In this document: positions 12,841 through 24,330 of the stretch, piece by piece
Layout of the letters: each line of letters starts with the position of its first letter
Numbering within the stretch: the first letter of the stretch is position 1
NCBI GenBank assembly: GCA_024516035.1
Contig: CM044956.1
Span: 24,371,383-24,435,382, forward strand
Reading direction: 5' to 3'
Length of the DNA stretch: 64,000 bases
Origin: Bactericera cockerelli
Lineage: Eukaryota > Arthropoda > Insecta > Hemiptera > Triozidae
Program-made: the position numbers and the translations under genes
Notes under the pieces: model-generated
The model's database searches: none
Seen by the model: only the letters and a program-made list of their open reading frames with translations
Told to the model about the DNA's origin: nothing

Positions 12841-15800
12841 GAAGAAAGCTTTTAACTTATTAGAATCTCAAGTTGAAACTTGGCATGAAAGTTTTAAATC
12901 GCAGATTTTGACTATGTAATGACTTCGTGGAAATAGAAGGAAATTCAAATTGAAATGTAACATCCATATCTATTAACAAGGTGAATCTTCTGGCATGAAG
13001 AACCATCACACATCACAAATATCCTTCGCTGTTAAAGAGAAGAAAAAAAACACAGTTTTTTTTGTACAACAGGTCTAAAAACTGAAACTAAACCTTACCT
13101 TCTGAATATAATTGAAGATAAGTTTAATAGATAAAATTACCAGTTAAAATTAAGATTGTAGGAAGCGTTGATAGAAGGATATTAATTATTTATATCAATT
13201 AGGAAGCATCATGTTAGTATTAACTGAAAGGTATATACTGAAAGGTTTGTAAAACTTGTTGAGTTTCTGTCAGTCGATATAAATTTACACAATGTTTTAT
13301 ACATAATAAAATTCTAGTTCTAGTTTATGCGGACGAAGTTTCTATTAGTTCTCTATTCTAACGCCTATCATTCAAAGCTGAATTCAGTACCCGTGAAAAC
13401 TTGTTCCAAACAGGTCACTCTAAACTAAACTCTCTCCGCCGCACTTTCCTCCGCTTCCTCTTCTCTTCTCTCCTTGGTTAATGAAACATTTCTTCTCTTC
13501 CCTTTTCATAAAGGTTTGTTTTTTTTTCCACTCGTGACTTAATTAAATTTCGTTTAAAAATGTTCGTAGTACATCAAATGAATTCACTCCTCTTCTATCC
13601 CTCCCTCCCTCTCTTTTTCTATAATCATAATTGCACGATTTCACTTCGTCTATCCCTCCTATGAAGAGATTCCCCCTCCCCTTCTTCTCTTCCTCCTCTC
13701 TCTCTGTCATTATCACCAAGTGTTCCGCTTTACCAAAAGTTCTCTTGTATAATTAAAAGGGAACAGAAATAATCTCCCTCCTCTACTCGCCTTCTCAATC
13801 CCTTTCTTTTCTTCTCCCTACACATCTTTCTCTCTCCCTGTTTCTCTCTTTTTACTTCTTTCTACCACTCTCCAAACCAAGTGTACGTATTATAAAGTGT
13901 ACAATACACCCTCCTTTAGTTACAGTATAAGCATTTAATTAAGAAATTAGTAGTGGAAGAGGCGGGAGGAGAGTGGGGGGCTAGAGATCAAAGAATTTGT
14001 CGTCATCGTCATTAAGAGAATCAGGAATCAGGCCTGTAAACTCTGGGCACTCAACATCAAAAGTGTTCAAATTCCATTGAGAAACTTAAAAAGGATTCAT
14101 TAAAAACATAAACATTTTAACTATAAACTTTCTGTGTGAGGCTGAGTTTGCATTACTTTTAATTAAAAACAAATGCGCATTAGGAATTCTCACTATTTAT
14201 TTGTTTGAGATAATCTTTCAAGACTTTAAGCACCTAAATCTCATCAAGAGTGATATGATCGATACACTTACAGACTGGTGACAAGTTAATAGTTCAAATT
14301 GAAGCATAAAATATTTTTTTTTTTTTAATTTAATTCATAGGCCACCCATGCAATTTTCGAGCCTTGAGATACCAGATGAAAAAGTCAATTGCTACGTTCA
14401 CATTTTGGTGTACTATGTAGCAATTATAGGACTAAAGGATCTGGAGAGTGAGAGCAACCTACCTGATCTGCCGTCCAATGGAATTTCGAACTGCAAAATA
14501 ATAATCTGTTCCATCTCGCACGTGTAAATAACCTCAATGTGGGATCAAATATTAAACAATATCCCAGCCACAAGTCAAAATCTCGACCCAAAAGCCCAGG
14601 ATGAGTATTTATTTATTTATTCTTAATTCTTTACATAACTTTGTCCTCCTAGATTTATATAATAATAATACCTAAGTGCCTACCTTTATCTCAGCTTAAA
14701 CTAGTCTTAAACTTAAAATTTTACATATTGCCAGGTACGTAGATTTTAGAGAAAGAGCTGAATACTTACTGCACCGCAAACAATCCAAAGACTTACCTGA
14801 AAACAAAGAAAAACATAGGTAATAATTATTATATTTGATATGAAAAAACAAATTCTTGTGAAATTAAATATGCAATGCAGTTCAATTATTTATAATTTAT
14901 TCCTATTTGCCCAGTCAGTGTCAATATTGATTAAGGTTTTAATCAGCACCACAAAGAATATACTAGAATTTGAAGTAAATAACTAAATACGTACAATTAT
15001 CTTATTGCTAGATACAATTATGAAAAAGGTAACACAACATTGAGTAAGAAATTAGTGCTGAGCCAAGGTACAAGAGTCATTACAGTTTCTGTAAGTGCTG
15101 GTGTAGCTTACGATGTAATTTTCAAATTCACAACCTTTTTTTCTCATTACTTTTATGTTCACCTACACCCCATTAAAAATTCATGTTCATTTTTTCATCC
15201 CATTTTACGAAATTATTTTAGCTTTGATGATTATTATCGGATGGGAGACAAACCCAAATGTATCCTAATCCCTACAAGAGTTTATTTTTGGATGAAAGTG
15301 TGTAGGAATTAGGGTTTGGTGTGGAAAAGTAATCTTGTTACGTGAATGGTGTGGTAGTGCTGGTGCTTGTCTCTATTTCTATAATTAGAACCAGTTTTAC
15401 TTTATCTACATTTACACCATTGTTAACTTTCATATGAAGATTATGAATTGATAATACTAATGAAAATATTATTTGCACGTACACCTACTATTTTGGTTTT
15501 AAATGTATTTTCTAATAATTTGATCCTAAATAACATAGGTGCACTTTTAAAGACATTGCTTGCTTTAAGGAGTTCAATATGATAACTTATACAACTGTAC
15601 GCGGATGGTTCAATTCGCAACTAAATGGAAAGTCTAGCGCCCAGTTCATTATTACATCACGGTTTTGAAAGTCTAAACATTATACACCAGAATACAACTA
15701 AAAACAACCAAATACACATATCTACAAGTATTTTAAATTGTTCCAAAATCATTGGTACATGTGAAAAATATCGCTTTCAAGACCATTGCCATCAAACGTC

Positions 15801-15905
15801 TCTTCAGGAACAATTGCTAATCATTTATCCCGCTGGAATAGGGCGCAAAAAAGATAATCTATTAAAAAACGTGCATCATTAAAGGAATAGACAAATCGCT
15901 CCACA
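12841..15905. other. Intergenic and upstream of the 15906 gene
   Basis: 13430-13880 is pyrimidine-rich on the plus strand, with many CTCT and TCCC runs. A T run lies at 14312-14328 and a (TTTA)n run near 14610. No coding segment is recognised. The last few hundred bases should contain the promoter of the gene at 15906, but I see no clear core element. Confidence 0.45.
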
Positions 15906-16471
15906 ATGGCAGACATACCAGCGAGACAGTTCAACACCAAGCATCGCTTCATCCCCGTGAATCCCCCGAACCCTCTGACCGACATGACGCCCGGGGATGT
16001 GGCGGAGTGGCTGGGCTGGCTGGACAATGTGGTCTATGTGGCTGATCAGTGGGCCCAGTGGCTGGCCAAGACCTGCGACCAGGCCAAAGTTATGTCCAAC
16101 AAGAGGAAAGGTCTCTTTGTAAGACCCGATGGAACGAAGGTATAAAGGGTTCTTATTAGTATTTATTTTATCTGAGAAGAAAGAGAGTATTCTTTGGAAC
16201 GTATGTTTTGGACTACCTTTTGGACCCAAGCAGTTGAAAAGCAATGTGAGATAATTTTTCTTGTTGTTGAAACATTCATGAGACGTGTATCATAAATTCC
16301 TTCTAAACTGTTTCCCAGGTGAACCTGTCAAATGTGGAGTGGGAGGACTTCAAGAAGAAGGTGGACCAGGAGAGTATGCATCTGAGGAAGACGGAGGTTC
16401 TGATTCTACGCCGGGCAGAGGCTTGGGAGGCGAAGGCCAAGCCCAAGGAGGAGATGATTCCCGGCAAATAG
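15906..16471 (+). CDS. Two-exon gene for a 128-residue protein of unknown function
   Basis: Exon 1 (15906-16139) starts at ATG in a good context (CACAATGGC) and encodes 78 residues. A GT donor at 16140 and a CCCAG acceptor ending at 16318 remove a 179-bp intron in phase 0. Exon 2 (16319-16471) adds 50 residues and stops at TAG. Codon use is clearly coding-like: far more GC-rich than the flanks, with a break exactly at both splice sites. The protein has a tryptophan-rich middle (EWLGWLD near 34-40, DQWAQWLAK near 47-55), then a basic stretch (SNKRKGL, 64-70). The C-terminal half is charged and probably helical (VEWEDFKKKVDQE; LRKTEVLILRRAEAWEAK) and ends PKEEMIPGK. No signal peptide or membrane segment is seen. 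I do not recognise the family. Small conserved cytoskeletal or axonemal proteins can look like this, but nothing here proves it. A second donor at 16119 (GTAAGA) is also in phase 0 and would drop the seven residues VRPDGTK. Confidence 0.8.
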
Positions 16472-16615
16472 AGGCCAGGGAGGACAGGGTGTAACCACTT
16501 TTATAAGTATTAATAGGAAGTTGGAAATTGAATGAGAGACTGTGGACTGTAGGGTTGGGATGATATTTGCTTGGAGGTGGTTGAATATTGTAGGTGTAAT
16601 TGGTGGTAATGTGGT

Positions 16616-16621
16616 AATAAA
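16616..16621 (+). other. Poly(A) signal of the 15906 gene
   Basis: AATAAA lies about 145 bases after the stop codon, giving a 3' UTR of normal insect length. Confidence 0.6.
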
Positions 16622-17781
16622 TCTTTTCCATCTTGCTTAGGTAGTGAGAAATATCCGTGAGATCATTTGGTATTTAATAGGTATGTTATTATTATGGTAT
16701 ACGTATTAGGTACTACTTTGATTTTTCTAAACCAAGGAAGGAAAAGATTTGAGCTTTTTTTAAGAAAGATGAGACGCATTAGTTATGTATGTATAATTTT
16801 GTATTATTAATGAGTAGAGGTTTTGAGAGGAATGTGCAAGACCGCGTAAAGTTTAAAGAATTCCGTTGATATACCTGTCTTTTCTACCCATTTTATTTCA
16901 CAAAAGTTTTAAACGGCAAGTCTTAAAATATAAATAAAAGAAAGCAACAAGAAATACATGTCTGAACGAGAAACGAGAGAAAGATTGAAAAAACCATAAG
17001 GAACTCGAAATTATTACTTCTTCTTTCTTATGTTCTTTCTTTTTTATTTTCTTATTTTTTCGAAAAGAACTTTCTTCATGGTGTACTATTTACAGAATTC
17101 TTCGTTTCTTTCCTGGTTGGAAAAAATAACTTGGAACCAAGTTTCCCCTGTAATACAAAGACGATGATTATTATCATTATTATAGTTTTCCCATAAACTT
17201 TTATACAACCACCTGTATAAACAGCGGAGTTTCTGTTGAAACTTTCCCCCTGGGATCACTGATGGAACATTATTTTCATTTAGATACTTCTATTGAGCTA
17301 TAAGCTATGATCAGGTGAAAGAAAAAGATGTTTAAAAGGGCATTCAAAATAAATGGATTATCTTCGAATGTGTGTCAAAACAGGTTACTATACTCAAAAT
17401 AAAATATCGCTCTAAAAAGCTAATACATTGACATTTTGCATGTGAATTTCGGTTAAGTCAGAGCTTTTAGCACCATCCCCGAAAATATTTATAAAAAAAG
17501 GAACACCTAACTAACATATCATACCAAAATTCAGCCGAAAATTTCAATACAACTAAAAAATTGTTCCTACATGAAATTAGAGTTGTGATAATTCAAATCG
17601 TCTCTTTCTCGTTAAATCTTGAGGGAGTAAAATAATTTTACAATGAAAAAAAAAAAAATCGCTAAGGATTTTATTTTATTCTTTTAAAGTTCTATTATTA
17701 TTATTTCATTTCTTAGCATTATTATTTATCTTAGCCCTTCTGTTTGTTTAGTGTAAACAAGACATTTCTTCATCTTCGCAG
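16622..17781. other. Intergenic, no gene seen
   Basis: AT-rich with T and A runs. Candidate exon 17782-17829 follows. Confidence 0.5.
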
Positions 17782-17829
17782 TCTGCTAAAGTTGTAAACA
17801 TTGATGAAGCTGGAGATAGCTTCGGCTGA
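17782..17829 (+). CDS. Candidate terminal exon, 15 codons
   Basis: A textbook acceptor (pyrimidine-rich tract ending CTTCGCAG at 17781) is followed by an open phase-0 frame, SAKVVNIDEAGDSFG, and a TGA. The composition looks coding and turns AT-rich after the stop. Both donors of exon 1 of the upstream gene are phase 0, so joining that exon to this one as an alternative 3' exon would keep frame. It could equally belong to another gene with upstream exons outside view, or be chance. Confidence 0.3.
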   Translation, partial: SAKVVNIDEAGDSFG

Positions 17830-18095
17830 GAAGATCCTCTCGAGAGGAAATTCTTAAGCCGTGTCCCCGCCGGTGTGATAAGCAATAGACACAAGACCCC
17901 TTTTTCCATTTCCAAAGATTGTTCAAAACATTAAAAAATACTTTGTTGCGAACTTACCAGTGTTGCAGAATATACTAGTAGGTAGGTAATAGGTATATTC
18001 TGAATATTGTTATAGTAAATTGGCTGTTGTACAAAACCAGTAAATTGTAGTTTATGAGCAGGATTTTACTTTTTTTTCTTCTTTATTCTAATTAC

Positions 18096-18285
18096 TCATG
18101 TGTGTGTGTGTGTGTGTACAAAATATCTCAAAAACGGTAAGTCGTAGAGCGATGAAATTTGAAGGCGTTAAAAGTATACGGACCCGGAAAAAATTCATGA
18201 AAATCGGCCTCTTTGTTTTTTGGTTTTACCTCGAGAAACAACAAAAATTCAAATATCTCATAAACTAGTTATCAAAAAAATGGTC
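18096..18285 (+). repeat. Left part of a (GT)n-bearing dispersed repeat, split by a LINE
   Basis: A GT run at 18100-18117 is followed by AAATATCTCAAAAACGG and a second 'ATATCTCATAAAC' phrase. The sequence breaks at AAAAAATGGTC (to 18285) and resumes after the LINE at 22985 with the same TGGTC. The phrase type (advice-like '...ATATCTC...GAAATTT...') recurs in the other microsatellite-bearing repeats at 23580, 31490 and 58915. Confidence 0.5.
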
Positions 18286-18287
18286 TT

Positions 18288-19510
18288 TCCAAGTGGCACT
18301 ATAACAGAGCGGACTGGGGAGGATTTGCGGCTCAACTACATCAAAAACATGAAAATCTGACACTAGATCCTGACACAAATAAGGCTGTAAAAGCTTTCAC
18401 TGATGACATTATAGCAGCATGCGAAACACATATCCCAAAATCGAATCCTAAAAACTCGAAGCCGCGTATTCCCTGGTGGACGGAAGATTGCTACAAGGCC
18501 ATCAAGGAAAAAAATAAATATTATAGAAAATACAAAAGAACTCAATTGTTAGAAGATTTTATTTTGTTCAAAAAATTTCGTGCAATTAGTCGAAAAACGG
18601 TTTGGCAAGCTAAGCAAGATTCATGGAGAAAATTTACTGGTTCAATTAACTTTGGCACATCCACTAAAGAAGCCTGGAATAAAGTTAAAAGAGTACTTGG
18701 TAAAAAGAAAGATCAAATTGGCATCCCTTCCCTAAAGATTGATTCGGGTTTTACTACCGATAAGAAAGAAATTTCCGATCTTCTTGTACATAAATTTTAC
18801 CAAAACTCCGACCTTACACAACATAATTCTGAGTTTCTTTTGAACAAAGAAAATTCAGAGAGATTTCCTTTTAACTTTGATAGGAGAAATGTTGGATCAT
18901 ATAATGCACCTATAACTCTAAAAGAAATTGAGAGAGTCCTGATTAAAAGGAAAGATACAACACCAGGAAAAGATCAAATATCGTATGTGATGCTCAAGAA
19001 CCTTCCTTCATCTTCTTTGAAATTACTAAACAAATTATACAACCGTATCTGGTACTCCGGCGTTATACCACTCACCTGGAAAGAATTTATTTTATCCCCT
19101 ATTCCAAAACCAAATAAGAATCCTGAACTTGCTGAGAACTACAGGCCTATCACCCTCGCTTCTTGCCTCTTCAAAATACTCGAGAAAATTATAAATGATC
19201 GACTTTTTTGTACCCTGGACTCTCAAAACTTTTTTAACAAAGTTCAGTGTGGTTTCAGAAAGCTCCATAGTACTACTGACGCACTAGTTCATCTCGAGAC
19301 AAACATTCGAGATGCTTTTGCTAATCAAGAACATTGTGTGGCTGTGAGTCTTGACATCTTACGGGCGTATGAAACAACCTGGATTTATCGCATTTTGTCC
19401 ATATTAAAAAATAATAATATTCAAGGAAATATGCTATGTTTCATTAAAAACCTGCACGAAGAAAGAAAATTCCGAGTGCGAGTCGGCTCTGTACTATCAG
19501 ATTTTAGAGA
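18288..19510 (+). pseudogene. 5' half of the outer LINE reverse transcriptase
   Basis: The open frame starts at the truncation point (KWHYNRADWGGFAAQL) and has no true start codon. RT landmarks are DTTPGKDQISY, ENYRPITLASCLFKILEK, VQCGFRKLHSTTDAL and the motif-A region SLDILRAYETTW. That last form, with AY.TTW, is typical of I-clade LINEs. It also has FRVRVGSVLSDFRE just before the break. The frame runs by chance straight into the inserted LINE, giving a long chimeric open frame that is not a real protein. Confidence 0.8.
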
Positions 19511-20879
19511 AAGGGGACAAAAAATTCCAATCCATAAGAAAGGGGACAAAAAAGACTTGACTAACTATCGACCAATTTCTTTACTTACCAACTTTAGCAA
19601 GATCCTTGAAAAATGTGTAAAAACTCGACTCGACTACTTCTTAAACACAAACAATTTACTAACAGACAAACAATATGGATTCAGACAAGGAATAGGTACA
19701 GAAGACACACTACTAGACTTAACAACCTACTTACATGACAACTTAGACAAAGGAAAGAAAGTTTTAGGTGTATTTCTCGATATATCTAAAGCTTATGATT
19801 CCGTCAAACATTCAAAACTACTAACTCAACTTGAAAAACTAGGACTTAGGGACAACGTACTGAAATGGTTTGACTCGTACTTAATAGACAGGACACAAAA
19901 ACTAAAACTAAATTCCCAGATATCTGACCCTGTATATTGTCCTTGTTTCTCAATCCCACAAGGTACAATACTTGGTCCTTGCTTATTTAATTGTTTTATC
20001 AATGATCTTCCTGGTATAAGTAAGGACCAAGTATTTTGCTATGCTGATGACACGGCAATATGTTACTCGTCAGATACTTGGGAAGAAACTCATAGACTTG
20101 CAACTTTAGACCTGACTAACATTACTAACTGGTACAGAAACATGTCTCTCGAACTTAACCTCAAAAAATCAAATTACATGACTTTTTCAACTGACTGTAG
20201 GGGACAACCTTCATCTTCAACAATCCAATTGACTGACATTGATAATAATACTGTACAACTACAAAAACAAACAGACATACGTTACCTTGGAATTATACTA
20301 GACCAACATTTAAAATGGACAGGACATATAAATAACTTGAAAAACAAACTCCGACATCTGACTTACATCTTTTACAATCTCAACCAAGTATGTGACAAAT
20401 CAGTATTACGTGAATCATATTTTGCACTAGTACAATCACTTCTCCAGTACTGCATCACAACTTGGGGGGGAGCGTACCAGAACATCATAACAAAACTACA
20501 ACGAACACAGAATATACTTTTACGAACAATACTAAAAAAAGACAGACTTTTTCATACTAAAGAACTATACAGACTATTTGACGTTCCCACCCTACACGAC
20601 TTATACATTTTTAAAATAATATTTTTTTGTATAAAAAAAAGACATACCTGGACCCTAAACCCAAACATTTACAATACACGACAAACTGGACAGACAATAC
20701 AACCACTTAGACATAAATCACTCACCAAAAAGCACTTTTCGTATGTAGGTAGCAAAATTTTCAACGTAATACCCGAAGATATCAAAAATATTCAAAACAA
20801 AAATGCATTAAAAGAAAGAATAAGAGAATGGTTGGTTATTGATGAAAATAGAATGATGATTCGAAATAACATACTATGA
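19511..20879 (+). pseudogene. Inner LINE reverse transcriptase fragment
   Basis: Landmarks in order: IPIHKKGDKKDLTNYRPIS, KQYGFRQGIGTEDTLLDL, the motif-A aspartate in VFLDISKAYDSVKHSKL, IPQGTILGPCLFNCFINDL, the catalytic YADDTAI, then ELNLKKSNYMTFS and RYLGIILDQHLKW. The C-terminal region has LQRTQNILLRTILKKDRLF and no RNase H. The frame is intact from the truncation to the TGA at 20877. With no N-terminal fingers, endonuclease or ORF1 the copy cannot be autonomous. The clade call (Jockey/CR1 group rather than RTE) is tentative. Confidence 0.8.
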
Positions 20880-20979
20880 TGTAAAAAGAAGAAAAAAAAA
20901 AGGAGATAAATTTAAATTCATATACCTACCTACATTGAAAGAGGACAAATGCTTAATAATAAAAATAAAATAAAAAAAA

Positions 20980-21020
20980 ATGTGGTCCGACACATGCATT
21001 CATGCACAAAAGGACCACAT
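20980..21020 (+). other. Hairpin in the 3' UTR of the inner LINE
   Basis: ATGTGGTCC (20980-20988) pairs perfectly with GGACCACAT (21012-21020). A second small stem TGCAT/ATGCA lies inside the loop. It sits about 65 bases upstream of the A tail, where some LINE reverse transcriptases recognise their own RNA. Confidence 0.6.
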
Positions 21021-21113
21021 CAACTTACCCATTTATTATAAACAAAAATCTTTGTGAATATGTAAAATAAATAAAGTACCTACTTGAAAAAAAAAAAAAA
21101 AAAAAAAAAGAGA

Positions 21114-22902
21114 GCAAAAAAATGGCATATGTCAAGGCCTTTCCATCAGCTGTACTCTTTTTATTATTGCCATAAATGATATTGCCGACAACATTCATCC
21201 AAAAGTAGATACCTGTATTTTTGCGGACGACTGCACTCTATTTATGCGCTCAAAATACCTGTGCGAGATAGAATCATGTCTACAATTTTCACTTAACAAT
21301 CTCTCTGAATGGTCAAACTCGTCTGGTTTCATGTTTTCCCCTCAAAAATGTCAAGCTATCCATTTCTGTAGAAAGCGGAAAGCTCACAATAATCCTGAGT
21401 TATCAATAGCAAACCACAGTTTATTATTTGTGACCAACATGAGGCTCCTGGGTCTTCATTTTGATACTAAGCTCAATTTTAAAAATAATTTAACACTCCT
21501 CAAAAATGATTGTTTAAAACGATTAAATCTTATGAAAATCTTCTGCAATAATAAGTGGGGTGCAGATTATAAATCCTTACTTCTTCTCTACCGCGGATAC
21601 ATACGTTCCAAGCTAGATTTTGGCTGTGTTGTCTACGGATCCGCCACTGAATCATCACTGAGAACTCTGGATACTATACATCACCAAGGTGTCAGACTAG
21701 CTCTAGGTGCCCTCAAAAGCTCTCCGATTAAAAGCATTTTATCCGAAGCCGGGGAGCCACCTTTGTTATTGCGCCGTGAAATTCTCGCATGCAATTATCT
21801 CTTCAACACCCAAAGAGACAAAAGGCACATCCACCACTCGACTCTTCTTAACAACACGGACAACCAAATTTATGAATCTAGATCTCATTTAGAGAAACCA
21901 TTCAGGCTAAGAGCTAAGAATCTTTTAGATAGATATGGTGAAAGTGTTAATGCCATAAATAGTATTACTTCTTTACAACATTCTGCTCCCTGGATAATCC
22001 CATCTCCGCCCATCTGCTATGATCTAAGAAAATACGATAAGAAAAATAACAACCATCTAGAAATTTGTTCTGCTTTCAACATGCTTATTGCAACATCATA
22101 CTCTCAATCGAAAGTTTTTTACACTGATGCTTCAAAAAGTGAAAACGGTACATCAGCTGCTTTTTGGTCCTCAAACGGCACCTTTGGTGTCAGACTAAAC
22201 CCTATTCTATCTATATGTAATGCTGAACTCATGGCTATAATGTATACTATATACTTCATTCTTTCCAATTGTATCTCTCATTCGGTGAATGAAATCTTTC
22301 TTATCTGCTCTGATTCTCTTAGCGCACTTCAATCACTTCAAGACGTTTTCTCATCAAATCCCATTGCCACTAAAATAAGAACTTTACTAATTGAAAATAA
22401 AAATATAACTATCAGTTTTCTATGGGTACCTTCTCATGTAGGTATCAAGGGTAACGAAGAGGCTGATCAAATTGCTAAAGATAATATATCCGATGGTTCT
22501 CCCCTGATTAGTGATATTCCGATCCAAGACTACAAACACTTACTAAAACGGAAAATAATTTCAAAATGGAACGAAGAATGGAAAAACCTTACAGGAAACA
22601 AGCTCCGGGAGTTAAAAAATGAAAATAAACCCTGGCATCCTCCCTCCTCGTTCACCCGTAGAGACCAAGTTTCAATCACCCGTCTCCGGATAGGTCACAC
22701 TAACCTCACGCATGTTTACCTAATGAAAAAAGAGAATCCACCTGTTTGTGATACCTGTCAGTGTAGATTAACGGTAAAACATATATTGAAAGAATGTATC
22801 AAATATCAGAATGCAAGAAACCCTAATGACCTATTTTTTTGTCTTTCATATGACCCCATTTCTGTTTTGAACTTCATAAATAAAAATTATTTGAAAATGT
22901 AA
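21114..22902 (+). pseudogene. 3' half of the outer LINE: RT end, RNase H, zinc knuckle
   Basis: Read in frame from the insertion scar: NGICQGLSISCTLFIIAINDI (the NGVPQG-type block, slightly decayed) and CIFADDCTLF with the catalytic ADD. Next comes an RNase H domain with its four acidic residues in FYTDASKSENGTS, AELMAIMY, CSDSLSALQSL and WVPSHVGIKGNEEADQ. Last is a CCHC-like block CDTCQCRLTVKHILKEC near the C terminus. Domain order RT-RNase H is typical of the I clade. The frame is open to TAA at 22900, so the copy was young when it was split. Confidence 0.85.
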
Positions 22903-22984
22903 TTTTTTATACTTCACAGTGTATATAACATAATTGTATGTTTGCACACTCTAATAAATTTAAAAAAAAAAAAAAAAAAAAAAA

Positions 22985-23115
22985 TGGTCGCTTCAGATGA
23001 TTTTAAACTTTGAACATGAATTGCCGACATATTTGATATTTTCACAAGGAAGCATGGCGCAAATTGTAGAGCTGCGCGCATCTACACGGTATACGTGGGT
23101 TCAATCCCACCACCC
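22985..23115 (+). repeat. tRNA-derived SINE head at the right flank of the LINE
   Basis: TGGCGCAAATTGTAGAGC (from 23055) fits an A box and GGGTTCAATCCCA (23097-23109) fits a B box about 30 nt later. The bases before 23046 continue the repeat that the LINE interrupted at 18285. Confidence 0.55.
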
Positions 23116-23465
23116 GACATTTCTTTTTCCTAAATATTTTTTTGAGTTGTTTTTATTTCTTTTAGTTATTTTTTTTTTTTTTTTTACTACTTTTTACAAT
23201 CTGATTTATTCTTGGAAAATGTCATTGAAAAAACCCGCTCAAGTTTTGGGTAATAGAAAGTCGTGTGATGTTCACACCAGTTTATTTTTATTGTTTCTCG
23301 ACCAGAGAGAAAAATCACTCAAAAGTTACAATCATTGAGACCCTTGAAAAAACAAATAAATCCTTTAAAAAAGTGGCCTCTTGAGAAAAGAATAAATTGA
23401 CTTCTTTTCAAGAATTTAGCCTTGTTATGGTTTGATTCTCAACTCTTTAACAATTCAAAGAAGCG
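23116..23465. other. AT-rich stretch, no gene seen
   Basis: T runs near 23170-23185. It may be the body of the SINE that starts at 23046, but no second copy is found to confirm it. Confidence 0.4.
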
Positions 23466-23785
23466 GTGCTTGCGGCCAATATTTGCGGCCCTGCGGCCGC
23501 AGAATGCGGCCGATTTCAACCAAAAGTTTTATGGTTCGTCTGGTGTATAAAATTAATTACTATACCAAATTTCAAGTCTCTAGCTCTTACCGTTCTTGAG
23601 ATATCCTGTTCACACACACACACACAGACACACAGACAGACAGACAGACAGACGCACGGACCAATGGCTGAAAACAACTTTTTTGGTATCCTGAGGCTAT
23701 GATTCGTCCAGAAATGTGAAAAACTAGGTAGGTCAAATTTTCGACGAATACAATACTTTCCTTATTATAGGATAAGGAAAGTAAA
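23466..23785 (+). repeat. Microsatellite-bearing repeat with terminal hairpin (subfamily B)
   Basis: It contains ACCGTTCTTGAGATATCCTG, a (CA)n/(CAGA)n run at about 23610-23655, the phrase CGTCCAGAAATGTGAAAAA and CGAATACAATACTTTCC. It ends with a perfect 11-bp hairpin (23755-23765 with 23772-23782). The copies at 31303 and 57664 share this layout and wording but use a different stem. Four GCGGCC blocks lie at 23472-23511. Confidence 0.55.
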
Positions 23786-24204
23786 AAGCATTATAAATAA
23801 GGCGATATTATTATTATAATGTTGAAAAAAAATGAAGAAGAACAAAAAGCTACAAGTCAAATACTCGTTTTATCTTAACTTGAGGAAAGTTCACCCCTTG
23901 AAAATAAATTGGAACCCTCCTTGTGCAGCGTGTGTAACATTGAGAGGAAGTGAAGGACTGAGGGACCTGGTCCACCCGGTGAATTTTTCCACACTCAAGG
24001 AAAAACTTTGAGAAGTTCTCATTTCATAATTTGATATTTTGTTGTATGGCAAAACTTTAAACGACTAGGAGAATATGAGACAGAGAAGATGGGAAAGAGA
24101 GAGAGAGAGAAGAAAAAGAGAGAAACACAAATAAAAATTGACCAGGTATCATGAATGATGTGCATGGTTATATGGAAGTCAGTAACTCTATAAAAAGTTA
24201 CACT

Positions 24205-24330
24205 CTAAGGGCCGGAATCATGAAACAGGATTATATTAATTTGAGGGGATTAATCCCTTAACACGCCCTCTAGTGGGAATTTCAACCAATCACAGCGTGG
24301 GGTTTTATAGAGGGTATAAAACCCTTTTGG
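24205..24330. repeat. MITE-like fragment with internal palindromes
   Basis: AGGGCCGGAATCATGAAAC at 24209 resembles the GGGCC(G/A)AATT ends at 42967 and 43876. GGGATTAATCCC (24246-24257) is a perfect palindrome. GGGTTTTATA/TATAAAACCC (24300-24309, 24315-24324) is a perfect hairpin. The right terminus is not clear. Confidence 0.4.

Larger units (their letters stand above)
19511..21108 (+). mobile_element. Nested 5'-truncated LINE (Jockey/CR1-like) with poly(A)
   Basis: This element is inserted in the outer LINE, with AGAGA at 19506-19510 and 21109-21113 as a short likely target duplication. It begins inside the RT domain and ends with a run of about 22 A after a 3' UTR of roughly 205 bp. At the 5' junction the string AGAAAGGGGACAAAAAA occurs twice 31 bp apart, a possible trace of repair or template switching during insertion. 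Confidence 0.8.
18286..22984 (+). mobile_element. I-clade-like LINE, 5'-truncated, with a nested LINE
   Basis: A 5'-truncated non-LTR element running from mid-ORF2 to a poly(A) tail at about 22962-22984. AAAATGGTC at 18277-18285 is repeated at 22981-22989, a likely target-site duplication partly merged with the A tail. The element is interrupted between 19510 and 21109 by a second LINE; without it the two halves read in one frame across REQKNGICQG. Endonuclease and ORF1 are missing. Confidence 0.85.

Noticed and set aside
15879..16244. Minus-strand frames over the small gene
   Set aside because: They are antisense shadows; the plus strand has matching splice sites, start context and poly(A) signal.
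18546..20879. A 777-codon open frame as a single protein
   Set aside because: It joins two different LINE reverse transcriptases across an insertion junction, and its apparent start is a TTG inside the outer LINE frame.
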